Below, one piece after another: positions 1-5,878 of a stretch of DNA of 6,288 nt; the stretch's first letter is position 1, and the number at the start of each line of letters is the position of its first letter. The stretch is from Candidatus Melainabacteria bacterium. Its GTDB lineage: Bacteria > Actinomycetota > Actinomycetes > Mycobacteriales > Pseudonocardiaceae. The notes beneath the pieces were generated by a model. The model searched no databases. It had not been told where the DNA came from and saw nothing but the letters and a program-made list of their open reading frames with translations. The translations under genes were made by a program, and so were the position numbers. The stretch spans positions 1-6,288 of the forward strand of contig CAJCJE010000787.1 of NCBI GenBank assembly GCA_903970565.1. Reading direction: 5' to 3'.

Positions 1-263
1 ACGATGTCGACGGCCCGGTCGGCCAGCTCGATCCGCCCGGTGGCGTGCGCGAGCATGGTCTCGGCCATGCCGCGGATCTCCTCCGGCGTCTCGCCCTTGG
101 CCCGCAGCGCGACCGCGAAACCCGCTATCTGGGCCGGCGTCGCCATTCCGGACATCACCTGGCCCATCGCCCAGGCGGTGTCCTCGGCCGAGCTGTCGAC
201 CCCGGCGATCAGCCGAGTGAGCAGTGCCGGCCAGGTGATTGCCGGCCGCGTCCCGGACGTCAT
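1..263 (-). CDS. trpD: Anthranilate phosphoribosyltransferase, N-terminal part (cut by the left window edge)
   Basis: TrpD joins anthranilate to phosphoribosyl pyrophosphate in the second step of tryptophan synthesis, in the cytoplasm. Only the first 87 codons are here, beginning [15 protein letters not shown]. They match the helical N-terminal domain of the family, notably a stretch like AMGQVMSG (about residues 32-39) followed by [19 protein letters not shown] (about 41-59). The glycine-rich PRPP-binding motif would follow just outside the window. The ATG ending at 263 is chosen because homologous sequence begins a few residues later and no in-frame ATG or GTG lies just upstream; the ATG ending at 301 is in another frame. 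No strong Shine-Dalgarno sequence is visible. The gene lies 59 bases downstream of the receiver-like gene on the same strand, so the two may be co-transcribed. A trpD gene next to ctaE-qcrCAB is a known actinobacterial arrangement, also seen in Mycobacterium tuberculosis. Confidence 0.9.
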   Translation of the reverse strand, partial: MTSGTRPAITWPALLTRLIAGVDSSAEDTAWAMGQVMSGMATPAQIAGFAVALRAKGETPEEIRGMAETMLAHATGRIELADRAVDI

Positions 264-269
264 GGCTGT

Positions 270-296
270 TCGGTTGTCTCGGTTGGATCGGTTGTT
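270..296. repeat. Three 9-bp direct repeats in the leader before trpD
   Basis: The heptamer TCGGTTG occurs at 270-276, 279-285 and 288-294, each followed by two variable bases, giving an exact 9-bp period. On the trpD strand this reads as repeated CAACCGA just upstream of the start codon. It lies between the receiver-like gene and trpD. Function is unknown; it may be a simple tandem duplication or a repeated protein or RNA contact site. Confidence 0.75.
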
Positions 297-322
297 CTCA
301 TCCGGCCGGCCTCGGGTTCGGC

Positions 323-772
323 TCAGCCGTGCACGACGGGCAGCGGCGCGGCCGGTCGGTCGCCGACGGCGCGACCCGAGCCACGCTGGGCGCGCAGCAC
401 CTCGGCAACGGTCTCGGCAGCCGTCAGCGGGTCGAGCGGGTGCACGATGACCGCGTCCGCCAGAGACCAGGTGGCCAGCCAGCGGTCGTCCTTGCGACGC
501 ACCGCGACCACGATCGGGGGGCACTTGGTGATCTCGTTCTTCAGCTGCCGGGACAGGCCCATGCCACCGGTCGGCTGTGCCTCGCCGTCCAGAATGGCCA
601 GATCGATCTGGCCGTGGTCGGCCGCGTAGAGCACGTCGGCGATCTTGCCGGTCTCGAAGAAGCTCACCCGGTCCAGATCGGGAGCCGGACGGTTGCCCAC
701 CGCGGTGATGATGGCCTCGCGGACCTCGGGCCGATGGCTGAACACGAGAACCTTGAGTGTCTGCTCGCTCAT
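323..772 (-). CDS. Stand-alone receiver-like protein with degenerate phosphorylation site
   Basis: A 149-residue cytoplasmic protein with the layout of a CheY-type receiver domain (about residues 6-128) and no DNA-binding output domain. The putative phospho-acceptor Asp62 (context [11 protein letters not shown]) is present. The acidic pair that normally binds magnesium after the first strand is replaced by Ser12-His13 ([12 protein letters not shown]), the Thr/Ser switch after strand four appears as Ala/Val ([10 protein letters not shown]), and the conserved Lys is His111 (VIVHPLDP). Classical aspartyl phosphorylation therefore looks unlikely, and a scaffold or atypical receiver role is my inference. 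The ATG ending at 772 is chosen because GGAGGG (minus strand, 786-781) sits 8 bases upstream and the receiver fold begins at once; longer in-frame extensions run into the divergent promoter region and the ctaE gene. It is divergent from ctaE and precedes trpD. I recall similar proteins beside ctaE in related actinobacteria, with no function I can name. Confidence 0.8.
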   Translation of the reverse strand: MSEQTLKVLVFSHRPEVREAIITAVGNRPAPDLDRVSFFETGKIADVLYAADHGQIDLAILDGEAQPTGGMGLSRQLKNEITKCPPIVVAVRRKDDRWLATWSLADAVIVHPLDPLTAAETVAEVLRAQRGSGRAVGDRPAAPLPVVHG

Positions 773-873
773 CTGCTGGGCCCTCCGGCGGTGCCTGGGG
801 CCAGGGGCTGGTGCCGGTGACCCACTCCTACGGATGACCTTAGTACGCACGCGCCCCACGGTCGTCGTCGCAT

Positions 874-886
874 CGGGTTGAACCCG
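874..886. promoter_or_regulatory. Perfect 13-bp dyad, possible operator
   Basis: The sequence CGGGTT-G-AACCCG has two perfectly complementary 6-base arms around one central base. It sits in the middle of the divergent intergenic region, where a shared operator for the respiratory genes and the receiver-like gene could lie. I do not recognise it as the site of a named regulator, and the arms are too close to form an RNA hairpin with all six pairs. It could be chance in G/C-rich DNA. Confidence 0.35.
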
Positions 887-957
887 GCGTGCCCAGGGTG
901 TGATGGACGCGACCAGGGCAACTGTGGACCCCACGCGGCAGCCACGCCTGCCACAGG

Positions 958-964
958 CAATAAT
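958..964 (+). promoter_or_regulatory. Candidate -10 element for ctaE, possibly leaderless
   Basis: CAATAAT is the most A/T-rich stretch near the ctaE start; AATAAT (959-964) differs from TATAAT at one position. Transcription starting about 7 bases downstream would begin near 971-972, on or next to the GTG start codon. That would give a leaderless mRNA, a common arrangement in actinobacteria, and would explain the lack of a Shine-Dalgarno sequence before ctaE. No good -35 box is seen. Confidence 0.35.
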
Positions 965-971
965 GCGTCGC

Positions 972-1577
972 GTGACAACGGCAACGCCCTCCATAGGCCA
1001 GCGTGTGCACTCGCTGAACCGGCCCAACATGGTCAGCGTCGGTACGATCATCTGGCTCTCGAGTGAACTCATGTTCTTCGCTGGCCTCTTCGCGATGTTC
1101 TTCACCGTGAAGGCGCAGAGCACGTCGCCGGTCTGGCCGCCACCGCCGGCCGAGGTCGACCTGAAGTACTCCCTGCCGTTCACCATCGTCCTGGTGCTCT
1201 CCTCGATCACCTGCCAGCGCGGCGTGTTCTGGGCCGAGCGCGGTGACGTGTTCCGGATGCGGCGGTGGTACATCATCACCTTCTTCATGGGCCTGATCTT
1301 CCTGATCGGGCAGGCGGGCGAGTACTACCAACTCGTCGTCGACCACCACACGACGATCTCGTCGTCGGCCTGGGGCTCGGTGTTCTTCATCGCCACCGGT
1401 TTCCACGGTCTGCACGTGCTCGGCGGTCTGGTCGCCTTCGTCTTCCTGCTCATCAGGACCAGGTTGAGCAAGTTCACCCCGGCGCAGGCCACCGCGACTA
1501 TCGTGGTCTCCTACTACTGGCACTTCGTCGACCTTGTCTGGATCGGCCTTTTCGCCTGTGTCGAAGTGCTCAAGTGA
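972..1577 (+). CDS. ctaE: Cytochrome c oxidase subunit III (aa3 type)
   Basis: CtaE is the non-redox integral membrane subunit III of the aa3 cytochrome c oxidase, which packs against catalytic subunit I. At 201 residues with about five transmembrane helices it is the short form usual in actinobacteria. Family signatures are [13 protein letters not shown] (29-41, with Glu32), GQAGEYY (113-119, Glu117), [10 protein letters not shown] (144-153) and [14 protein letters not shown] (181-194). The GTG at 972 is chosen because [19 protein letters not shown] is a typical family N-terminus. An ATG at 963 would add three residues and cannot be excluded; the ATG at 903 would add 23 residues that look like non-coding DNA. 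Neither start has a clear Shine-Dalgarno sequence. It is the first gene of the respiratory run, 81 bases before qcrC. Catalytic subunits (ctaC, ctaD) are not in this window. Confidence 0.96.
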   Translation: MTTATPSIGQRVHSLNRPNMVSVGTIIWLSSELMFFAGLFAMFFTVKAQSTSPVWPPPPAEVDLKYSLPFTIVLVLSSITCQRGVFWAERGDVFRMRRWYIITFFMGLIFLIGQAGEYYQLVVDHHTTISSSAWGSVFFIATGFHGLHVLGGLVAFVFLLIRTRLSKFTPAQATATIVVSYYWHFVDLVWIGLFACVEVLK

Positions 1578-1580
1578 CCT

Positions 1581-1612
1581 CTCCGTGCTGAATTCTCCGT
1601 GGCACGGAGGAA
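1581..1612 (+). promoter_or_regulatory. Hairpin with duplicated anti-Shine-Dalgarno sequence in the ctaE-qcrC gap
   Basis: CTCCGTG occurs twice (1581-1587 and 1595-1601), and both copies are complementary to CACGGAG at 1603-1609, which carries the strong ribosome-binding sequence GGAGGAA (1606-1612). The first copy gives a perfect 8-bp stem (1581-1588 with 1602-1609, 13-base loop); the second gives a 5-bp stem with a 5-base loop. The two structures are mutually exclusive, and each covers the GGAGG. There is no T-run, so a terminator is unlikely. The GGAGGAA is 46 bases from the qcrC ATG, too far to serve it directly, but it is 7 bases before a six-codon CTG-started frame (1618-1638). The repeats are certain; function is inference. 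Confidence 0.5.
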
Positions 1613-1658
1613 CGCAACTGCGCACGGACCCGGACTGACAGCAAGGGTTGCCGCTTAC

Positions 1659-2561
1659 ATGACCACCAACAACACCGCCGACTCGGACGACGTCGCGGAG
1701 GGCGCTGGCATCGACGCTGCCGACGCTGTCTCCGACGCGGTCGCTCCCAGTGCCCGCGCGGTCACCTCGACCCGCCGCTCCCGTCGGACCAAGTTCCGGC
1801 GCCGGATGTCCGGACTGCTCGCGCTGGGGATCGCGCTGATCGGTTCCGGCGCCCTCTACAGCGTGCTGAGCCCGAGCCCGCAGACCGCCAACGCGGCCGA
1901 CGCCACGTCCTCGTACACGCAGGGCGAGCAGATCTTCAACACCACCTGCATCACCTGCCACGGTGCGAACCTTCAGGGCGTCCTCGATCGCGGTCCCTCG
2001 CTGGTCGGTGTCGGCTCCGCGGCGGTGTTCTTCCAGGTCTCGACCGGTCGGATGCCGTTGGACAGCCAGAGCGAGCAGGCGGTCAGCAAGCCGACCATGT
2101 TCAGCCCGGAGCAGATCGACGAGCTGGAGGCCTACATCCAGGCGCACGGCGGCGGCCCGGAGAAGCCGACCGCCACCGGCCAGCAGCTGGTCGGCAGCGA
2201 CCCCGCTCGCGGTGGCCAACTCTTCCGGCTCAACTGCGCCTCCTGTCACGCCTTCACCGGTCAGGGCGGGGCACTCTCCGGCGGTAAGTTCGCGCCGTCG
2301 CTACAGGACACCTCGCCGGATGTCATCTACACCGCGATGCTCTCCGGGCCGCAGAACATGCCGAAGTTCTCCGACGGTCAGCTGACCCCGTCGGAGAAGC
2401 AGGACATCATCGCTTACATCCAGTCCGTGCAGGGTTCGAACAACAACCCCGGCGGTAACAAGCTGGATGGACTCGGCCCGATCTCCGAGGGCTTCATCGC
2501 GTGGACCCTCGGAATTCTGGCGCTGGTTGGTATGACGTTGTGGATTGGAGCGAAGGCATGA
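1659..2561 (+). CDS. qcrC: Cytochrome bcc complex di-haem cytochrome c subunit
   Basis: QcrC carries electrons from the Rieske protein to the aa3 oxidase and replaces soluble cytochrome c in actinobacteria. The 300-residue protein has a cytoplasmic, acidic, disordered N-terminus (1-38), a basic RRSRRTKFRRR segment (39-49), a membrane anchor (about 50-70), two extracytoplasmic cytochrome c domains and a C-terminal transmembrane helix (about 277-298). Haem sites are Cys97-x2-Cys100-His101 (CITCH) and Cys193-x2-Cys196-His197 (CASCH). Likely axial methionines are Met132 (GRMPL) and Met234 (QNMPKF). The ATG at 1659 is chosen because it begins a typical N-terminus; AAGGG at 1643-1647 is a rather distant (11-base) ribosome-binding site. 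An in-frame GTG at 1599 would place the stronger GGAGG inside the gene. The TGA at 2559 overlaps the ATG of a 23-codon frame leading to qcrA. Confidence 0.96.
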   Translation: MTTNNTADSDDVAEGAGIDAADAVSDAVAPSARAVTSTRRSRRTKFRRRMSGLLALGIALIGSGALYSVLSPSPQTANAADATSSYTQGEQIFNTTCITCHGANLQGVLDRGPSLVGVGSAAVFFQVSTGRMPLDSQSEQAVSKPTMFSPEQIDELEAYIQAHGGGPEKPTATGQQLVGSDPARGGQLFRLNCASCHAFTGQGGALSGGKFAPSLQDTSPDVIYTAMLSGPQNMPKFSDGQLTPSEKQDIIAYIQSVQGSNNNPGGNKLDGLGPISEGFIAWTLGILALVGMTLWIGAKA

Positions 2562-2629
2562 CGCCCGGCGCGGCACGCCCCCGGCTGAAGCGGGCACAGT
2601 CCGGTGTGTGGGGAGGACGGAACCGATGA
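2558..2629 (+). CDS. Possible 23-residue coupling ORF bridging qcrC and qcrA
   Basis: A short frame begins with ATG at 2558, overlapping the qcrC stop as ATGA, and ends with TGA at 2627-2629, overlapping the qcrA start as ATGA. It encodes MTPGAARPRLKR followed by [11 protein letters not shown], a small basic peptide with no recognisable domain. GGAG at 2547-2550 lies 7 bases before the start, inside the end of qcrC. The exact overlap at both ends suggests ribosomes leaving qcrC could translate across the gap to qcrA, so the act of translation may matter more than the peptide. qcrA has its own GGGGAGG (2610-2616), so coupling is not strictly required, and a chance frame is possible. Confidence 0.4.
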   Translation: MTPGAARPRLKRAQSGVWGGRNR

Positions 2630-3768
2630 GCGAGCAGGAGCACACGCAGGATCTGCCGACCGACGAGGAACTCGCCAACATGAGCCGGGAGGACCTGGCC
2701 ATTCTCGGCGCCAGGCTCGATGGCGTCGAACTGGTCGAGTACCCGGACCCGTGGCCGGTCAAGGGGACCAGGGCGGAGAAGCGCGCCGAGCGAGTCGTCG
2801 CCTTCTGGTTCATCCTGGCCGCGATCGGCGCGATCGCCTTCATCGCCGTCTACGGCTGGTGGCCCTGGACCTACCAGAACATCGGCCACCAGTTCCTGTA
2901 CAACCTCTACACCCCGCTGATCGGCCTGACGCTCGGGATCACCGTGCTCGGCCTCGGCATCGGCGTACTGACCTACGTCAAGAAGTTCGTCCCGCACGAG
3001 GTCGCGGTGCAGGAGCGGCACGACGGCCCGTCCTCGGAACTGGACCGGCAGACCGTGCTGGCCGAACTGTCCGACGCCGGCGTGCGCAGCACCATCGCCC
3101 GTCGTTCGCTGATCAAGCGCTCCGCCGGTGCCGCCGCTGGTCTGATGGGGCTGGGCCTGGTGATCTTCCCGGTCGGCGGGTTCATCAAGAACCCGTGGAG
3201 CAGCGCGCTCGCGCCGCAGGACACCCTCCGGTTCACCGGCTGGTACGAGGCCGACGGCCCCAACAAGGAGAAGGTCTTCATCCGGCGCGACACCGGTGTC
3301 CCCACCGAGGTTGCCCTGGTCCGGCCGGGCGACATGGACGCCGGCGGCCTCCAGACGGTCTTCCCGTTCCGGGAGTCCGAGCGCAACGACCCGGAGAAGC
3401 TGCTCGCCGCGATGGAGCGGGTGGACAACCCGACCATGCTGATCCGCCTCCGGCCGGAGGACGCCGCGAACGTGATCAAGCGGCAGGGCCAGGAGAACTT
3501 CAACTTCGGCGACTACTACGCCTTCAGCAAGATCTGCACGCACCTCGGCTGCCCGGCCTCGCTGTTCGAGGAACAGACCAACCGCGTGCTGTGTCCGTGC
3601 CACCAGTCGCAGTTCGACGCGCTGGAGTACTGCAAGCCGGTGTTCGGCCCCGCCGCCCGCGCCCTCCCGCAGTTGGCCATCTCGGTTGACGAAGAGACGG
3701 GTTACTTCGTCGCGCTGCACGACTATATTGAGCCTGTCGGACCTGGCTACTGGGAGCGTGGAGCATGA
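2626..3768 (+). CDS. qcrA: Cytochrome bcc complex Rieske iron-sulfur subunit
   Basis: QcrA takes the first electron from menaquinol bound at QcrB and passes it to the haems of QcrC. The 380-residue protein has a charged cytoplasmic N-terminus (1-56), three transmembrane helices (about 57-79, 97-118 and 166-187) and an extracytoplasmic Rieske domain. The [2Fe-2S] ligands are Cys304 and His306 (CTHLGC) and Cys323 and His326 (CPCH); Cys309 and Cys325 would form the stabilising disulfide. A twin-arginine motif, ARRSLIKR (158-165), precedes helix three. This fits the known actinobacterial QcrA pathway, in which the first two helices use Sec and the third, with the folded domain, uses Tat. The ATG at 2626 has GGGGAGG (2610-2616) 9 bases upstream; in-frame extensions to TTG 2545 or GTG 2608 lack such a site. 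The gene overlaps qcrB by ATGA. Confidence 0.97.
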   Translation: MSEQEHTQDLPTDEELANMSREDLAILGARLDGVELVEYPDPWPVKGTRAEKRAERVVAFWFILAAIGAIAFIAVYGWWPWTYQNIGHQFLYNLYTPLIGLTLGITVLGLGIGVLTYVKKFVPHEVAVQERHDGPSSELDRQTVLAELSDAGVRSTIARRSLIKRSAGAAAGLMGLGLVIFPVGGFIKNPWSSALAPQDTLRFTGWYEADGPNKEKVFIRRDTGVPTEVALVRPGDMDAGGLQTVFPFRESERNDPEKLLAAMERVDNPTMLIRLRPEDAANVIKRQGQENFNFGDYYAFSKICTHLGCPASLFEEQTNRVLCPCHQSQFDALEYCKPVFGPAARALPQLAISVDEETGYFVALHDYIEPVGPGYWERGA

Positions 3769-5423
3769 GTTCCATCACCACACCGACAAAGCCGACCAAT
3801 CTCGTCCTGGACGTTGCCGGCAAGTCGCTCAACGAGGTCGATGACCGGTATCACCCAGCTGCGGGTATCCGCCGCCAGCTGAACAAGGTCTTCCCCACGC
3901 ACTGGTCCTTCCTGCTCGGTGAGATCGCGCTGTACAGCTTCATCGTGCTGCTGCTCTCCGGCGTGTACCTGTCGCTGTGGTTCGACCCGTCCATGACCGA
4001 CGTGCAGTACAACGGTCCGTTCAGCGACCTGCGCGGCGTCTACATGTCGCGGGCCTACGCCTCGACCCTGGACATCTCGTTCGTGGTCCGCGGCGGCCTG
4101 TTCGTCCGCCAGCTGCACCACTGGGCGGCCCTGCTGTTCATGGCCGCGATGGCCGCGCACATGATCCGGATCTTCTTCACCGGCGCGTTCCGCAAGCCGC
4201 GTGAGACGAACTGGGTCATCGGCGTGCTGCTGCTCGTGCTCGGCGGCGCCGAGGGCTTCACCGGCTACGGCCTGCCCGACGACCTGCTCTCCGGTACCGG
4301 TGTCCGCGCCGCGCTCTCCGGTGGCATGTTGTCGGTCCCGGTCATCGGCACCTGGTTGCACTGGCTGTTGTTCGGTGGCGAGTTCCCCGGAACAGTCTTC
4401 GTACCACGGATGTATGCGATACATATCGTGCTGATACCGGGGATAATCCTGGCCCTGATCGGGGTCCATCTGGGGTTGGTCTGGTATCAGAAGCACACCC
4501 AGTTCCCCGGTGTGCGACGAACCGAGAAGAACGTGGTCGGCGTGCGCATCATGCCGGTCTTCGCCCTCAAGGGCGGCGGATTCTTCGCGGTCGTGGTCGG
4601 ATTCCTCGCGCTGATCGCCGGTCTGTTCCAGATCAACCCGGTGTGGAACTTCGGTCCGTACTCCCCCGCACAGGTCTCCGCCGGTTCCCAGCCGGACTGG
4701 TACCTGGCCTGGACGGACGGTCTGCTCCGGTTGTGGCCGGACTGGGAGATCTACTTCGGCCACACCTACATGATCCCGGCCGTGTTCTTCCCGCTGATGG
4801 TGTTCGGCCTGGTCATCACGGTGATGATGATGTACCCGTTCATCGAGCGGCGGCTGAGCAAGGACCACGCCAGCCACAACCTGTTGCAGCGCCCTCGGGA
4901 TGCTCCGGTGCGGACCAGCCTCGGCGCGATGAGCCTGGCGTTCATGCTGGTGTGCACCATTTCCTGTGCCAACGACATCATCGCCGACAAGCTGCACATC
5001 TCGCTGAACGCGATGACCTGGGGTGGCCGGATCGGTGTGCTGATTCTGCCGCCGATCATCTACTACGTCACCTACCGGATCTGCGTCGGTTTGCAGCGCG
5101 GTGACCGCGAGGTGCTCGATCACGGCATCGAGACGGGCATCATCAAGCGGTTGCCGACCGGTGAGTTCATCGAGGTGCACCAGCCGCTGGGCGGTACCGA
5201 CTCGCACGGCCACGCCAGGCCGCTGGAGTACCAGGGCGCTCCGGTGCCCAAGAAGATGAACAAGCTCGGGTCCTCCGGTCATCCGCTGCCCGGCAGCCTG
5301 TTGCGAGCCGATCCGCGCGAGGAGACCATCGCGCTGGAGCGGGCCCGCGCCCAGCAGCACGCCCAGGAACACGAGTCCGAGACGGCGTCCGAGCGCGACA
5401 ACCGCGAGTTGCCGGTCGACTGA
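3765..5423 (+). CDS. qcrB: Cytochrome bcc complex cytochrome b subunit
   Basis: QcrB is the di-haem b core of the bcc complex and holds the menaquinol oxidation and reduction sites. The 552-residue protein has about eight transmembrane helices up to residue 442 and a long, charged cytoplasmic tail (443-552) ending in a Glu/Arg/Gln-rich stretch; the tail is typical of actinobacteria. Likely haem ligands are His118 and His132 in one helix ([10 protein letters not shown] to AAHMIRIFF) and His220 and His235 in another (YAIHIVL to IGVHLGLVW). The quinol-site motif appears as PDWY (310-313), the actinobacterial form of PEWY, followed by WTDG (316-319). The ATG at 3765 overlaps the qcrA stop, with GGGAG at 3752-3756 placed 8 bases upstream. 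Codon use is normal except for residues 208-241, where rare codons cluster, including all three ATA codons of the gene. It is the last gene before a strong hairpin. Confidence 0.97.
   Translation: MSSITTPTKPTNLVLDVAGKSLNEVDDRYHPAAGIRRQLNKVFPTHWSFLLGEIALYSFIVLLLSGVYLSLWFDPSMTDVQYNGPFSDLRGVYMSRAYASTLDISFVVRGGLFVRQLHHWAALLFMAAMAAHMIRIFFTGAFRKPRETNWVIGVLLLVLGGAEGFTGYGLPDDLLSGTGVRAALSGGMLSVPVIGTWLHWLLFGGEFPGTVFVPRMYAIHIVLIPGIILALIGVHLGLVWYQKHTQFPGVRRTEKNVVGVRIMPVFALKGGGFFAVVVGFLALIAGLFQINPVWNFGPYSPAQVSAGSQPDWYLAWTDGLLRLWPDWEIYFGHTYMIPAVFFPLMVFGLVITVMMMYPFIERRLSKDHASHNLLQRPRDAPVRTSLGAMSLAFMLVCTISCANDIIADKLHISLNAMTWGGRIGVLILPPIIYYVTYRICVGLQRGDREVLDHGIETGIIKRLPTGEFIEVHQPLGGTDSHGHARPLEYQGAPVPKKMNKLGSSGHPLPGSLLRADPREETIALERARAQQHAQEHESETASERDNRELPVD
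4386..4490 (+). other. Rare-codon, A/T-richer patch with inverted repeats inside qcrB
   Basis: Codons for residues 208-241 differ from the rest of qcrB. All three ATA codons of the gene fall at 4419, 4434 and 4443, with GGA, ACA, GTA, CCA, two CAT, two TAT, TTG and three GGG codons nearby. Two inverted repeats lie inside: ATGTAT-GCG-ATACAT (4410-4424), and CTGATACC (4431-4438) with GGTATCAG (4483-4490). The patch encodes the helix carrying haem ligands His220 and His235, and the reading frame is intact with normal family residues. Codon composition and repeats are seen directly; cause and effect are unknown. Confidence 0.6.
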
Positions 5424-5444
5424 CCCACCGCGTGTTCACAACGG

Positions 5445-5478
5445 ACCGGCCCCCACTTCCGAGGAAGTGGGGGCCGGT
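5445..5478. terminator. Strong hairpin ending the qcr operon, between convergent genes
   Basis: The left arm ACCGGCCCCCACTTCC (5445-5460) is perfectly complementary to 5463-5478, with only GA between, so the folded form is about a 15-bp stem capped by a CGAG tetraloop. On the plus strand it is followed by a short T-run (TTTCG), consistent with intrinsic termination of the qcrB transcript 22 bases after its stop. On the minus strand there is no clear T-run, but the hairpin lies 27 bases after the stop of the convergent gene and could also end or stabilise that transcript. Confidence 0.88.
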
Positions 5479-5504
5479 TTCGTGCGGTGCGCTGTCAGGG
5501 TTCG

Positions 5505-5789
5505 CTACTGGTTTTCCAGGCCCGCCGTGAAGGTCGACTCGGTGTCCGCGCGGGAGTAGGACCGGAACGCGATGTGCGTCGCGGTGTTCAACACGCCACT
5601 GACCCGGCTGATCCGGCCGGGGACCAGATCGGCGATGTCCTCGTGCGCGGCCACCCGGATCACCGCGATCAGGTCGACGTCACCGGCGCAGGAGTAGACC
5701 TCGACGACACCGTCGATGTCCGCGATTGCCTGCGCGGCCTCGGTGATGGCGTCGGCATCGACCTGGATCAGCACGAACGCGGTGATCAC
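5505..5789 (-). CDS. Stand-alone Lrp/AsnC ligand-binding (RAM) domain protein
   Basis: A 94-residue protein resembling the RAM effector-binding domain of Lrp/AsnC regulators, with no helix-turn-helix. It starts MITAFVLIQVDAD (first strand), continues through a helix to DIDGVVEVYSCAGDVDLIAVIRV (about 25-47), where the Gly-Asp-x-Asp-Leu turn is the family signature, and ends with the last strand and helix (about 66-80, THIAFRSYSR). Such stand-alone domains usually form dimers or higher oligomers that bind amino acids or other small molecules; the ligand here cannot be told. The GTG at 5789 is chosen because AGGAG (minus strand, 5799-5795) lies 5 bases upstream and the first strand begins at once. 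An in-frame ATG further upstream (ending at 5837) adds 16 residues unlike the family. It converges on qcrB across a shared hairpin and follows the nuclease-like gene by 89 bases. Confidence 0.88.
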   Translation of the reverse strand: MITAFVLIQVDADAITEAAQAIADIDGVVEVYSCAGDVDLIAVIRVAAHEDIADLVPGRISRVSGVLNTATHIAFRSYSRADTESTFTAGLENQ

Positions 5790-5832
5790 GCGGACTCCTG
5801 GGGTTTGACCGGACCTGGACGAATTCCGGCTG

Positions 5833-5838
5833 AGCATA
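5833..5838 (-). promoter_or_regulatory. Weak candidate -10 for the RAM-domain gene
   Basis: On the minus strand TATGCT fits the actinobacterial TAnnnT pattern and lies in the 89-base gap before the RAM-domain gene; transcription would begin near 5826, giving a leader of about 37 bases. No good -35 box is visible, and read-through from the upstream gene is equally possible. Confidence 0.25.
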
Positions 5839-5878
5839 ACCAGCGCGGCACCGACCCACCCGGCCCGGCGGTCGCGGA

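Larger units (their letters stand above)
773..971. promoter_or_regulatory. Divergent regulatory region between the receiver-like gene and ctaE
   Basis: About 200 bases separate two divergent start codons, so promoters in both directions are expected here. Visible elements are a GGAGGG ribosome-binding site for the minus-strand gene (781-786), a possible minus-strand -10 TAAGGT (842-837), a perfect dyad at 874-886, a short inverted repeat GCCTG-CCA-CAGGC (946-958), and an AT-rich -10-like stretch at 958-964 facing ctaE. No convincing -35 box stands out in either direction. Nothing in the interval looks protein-coding beyond out-of-frame shadows. Confidence 0.55.

Noticed and set aside
4..820. 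Overlapping plus-strand frames across the trpD and receiver-like region
   Set aside because: They are opposite two well-supported minus-strand genes, have skewed composition and show no family resemblance.
921..956. CTGTGG...CCACAG inverted repeat upstream of ctaE
   Set aside because: Six-base arms 23 bases apart in G/C-rich DNA are easily expected by chance, and nothing else supports a function.
773..1288. N-terminal extension of the receiver-like protein up to 1288 on the minus strand
   Set aside because: It would run antisense into ctaE, has no receiver-like or other recognisable sequence, and a good GGAGGG lies before the ATG ending at 772.
3747..5372. A 541-codon open frame on the minus strand opposite qcrB, and similar long frames opposite qcrA (2494-3720) and opposite ctaE/qcrC (840-2249)
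   Set aside because: Their translations are low-complexity, rich in Arg, Gly, Asp, Gln and His, with no domain or plausible start signal. They mirror the third-position G/C bias of the real plus-strand genes, a usual artefact in such genomes.
5435..5441. TTCACAA resembling half of a Rex (redox regulator) operator after qcrB
   Set aside because: Only one half-site is present, and it lies downstream of qcrB next to a terminator, where such an operator would not control the operon.
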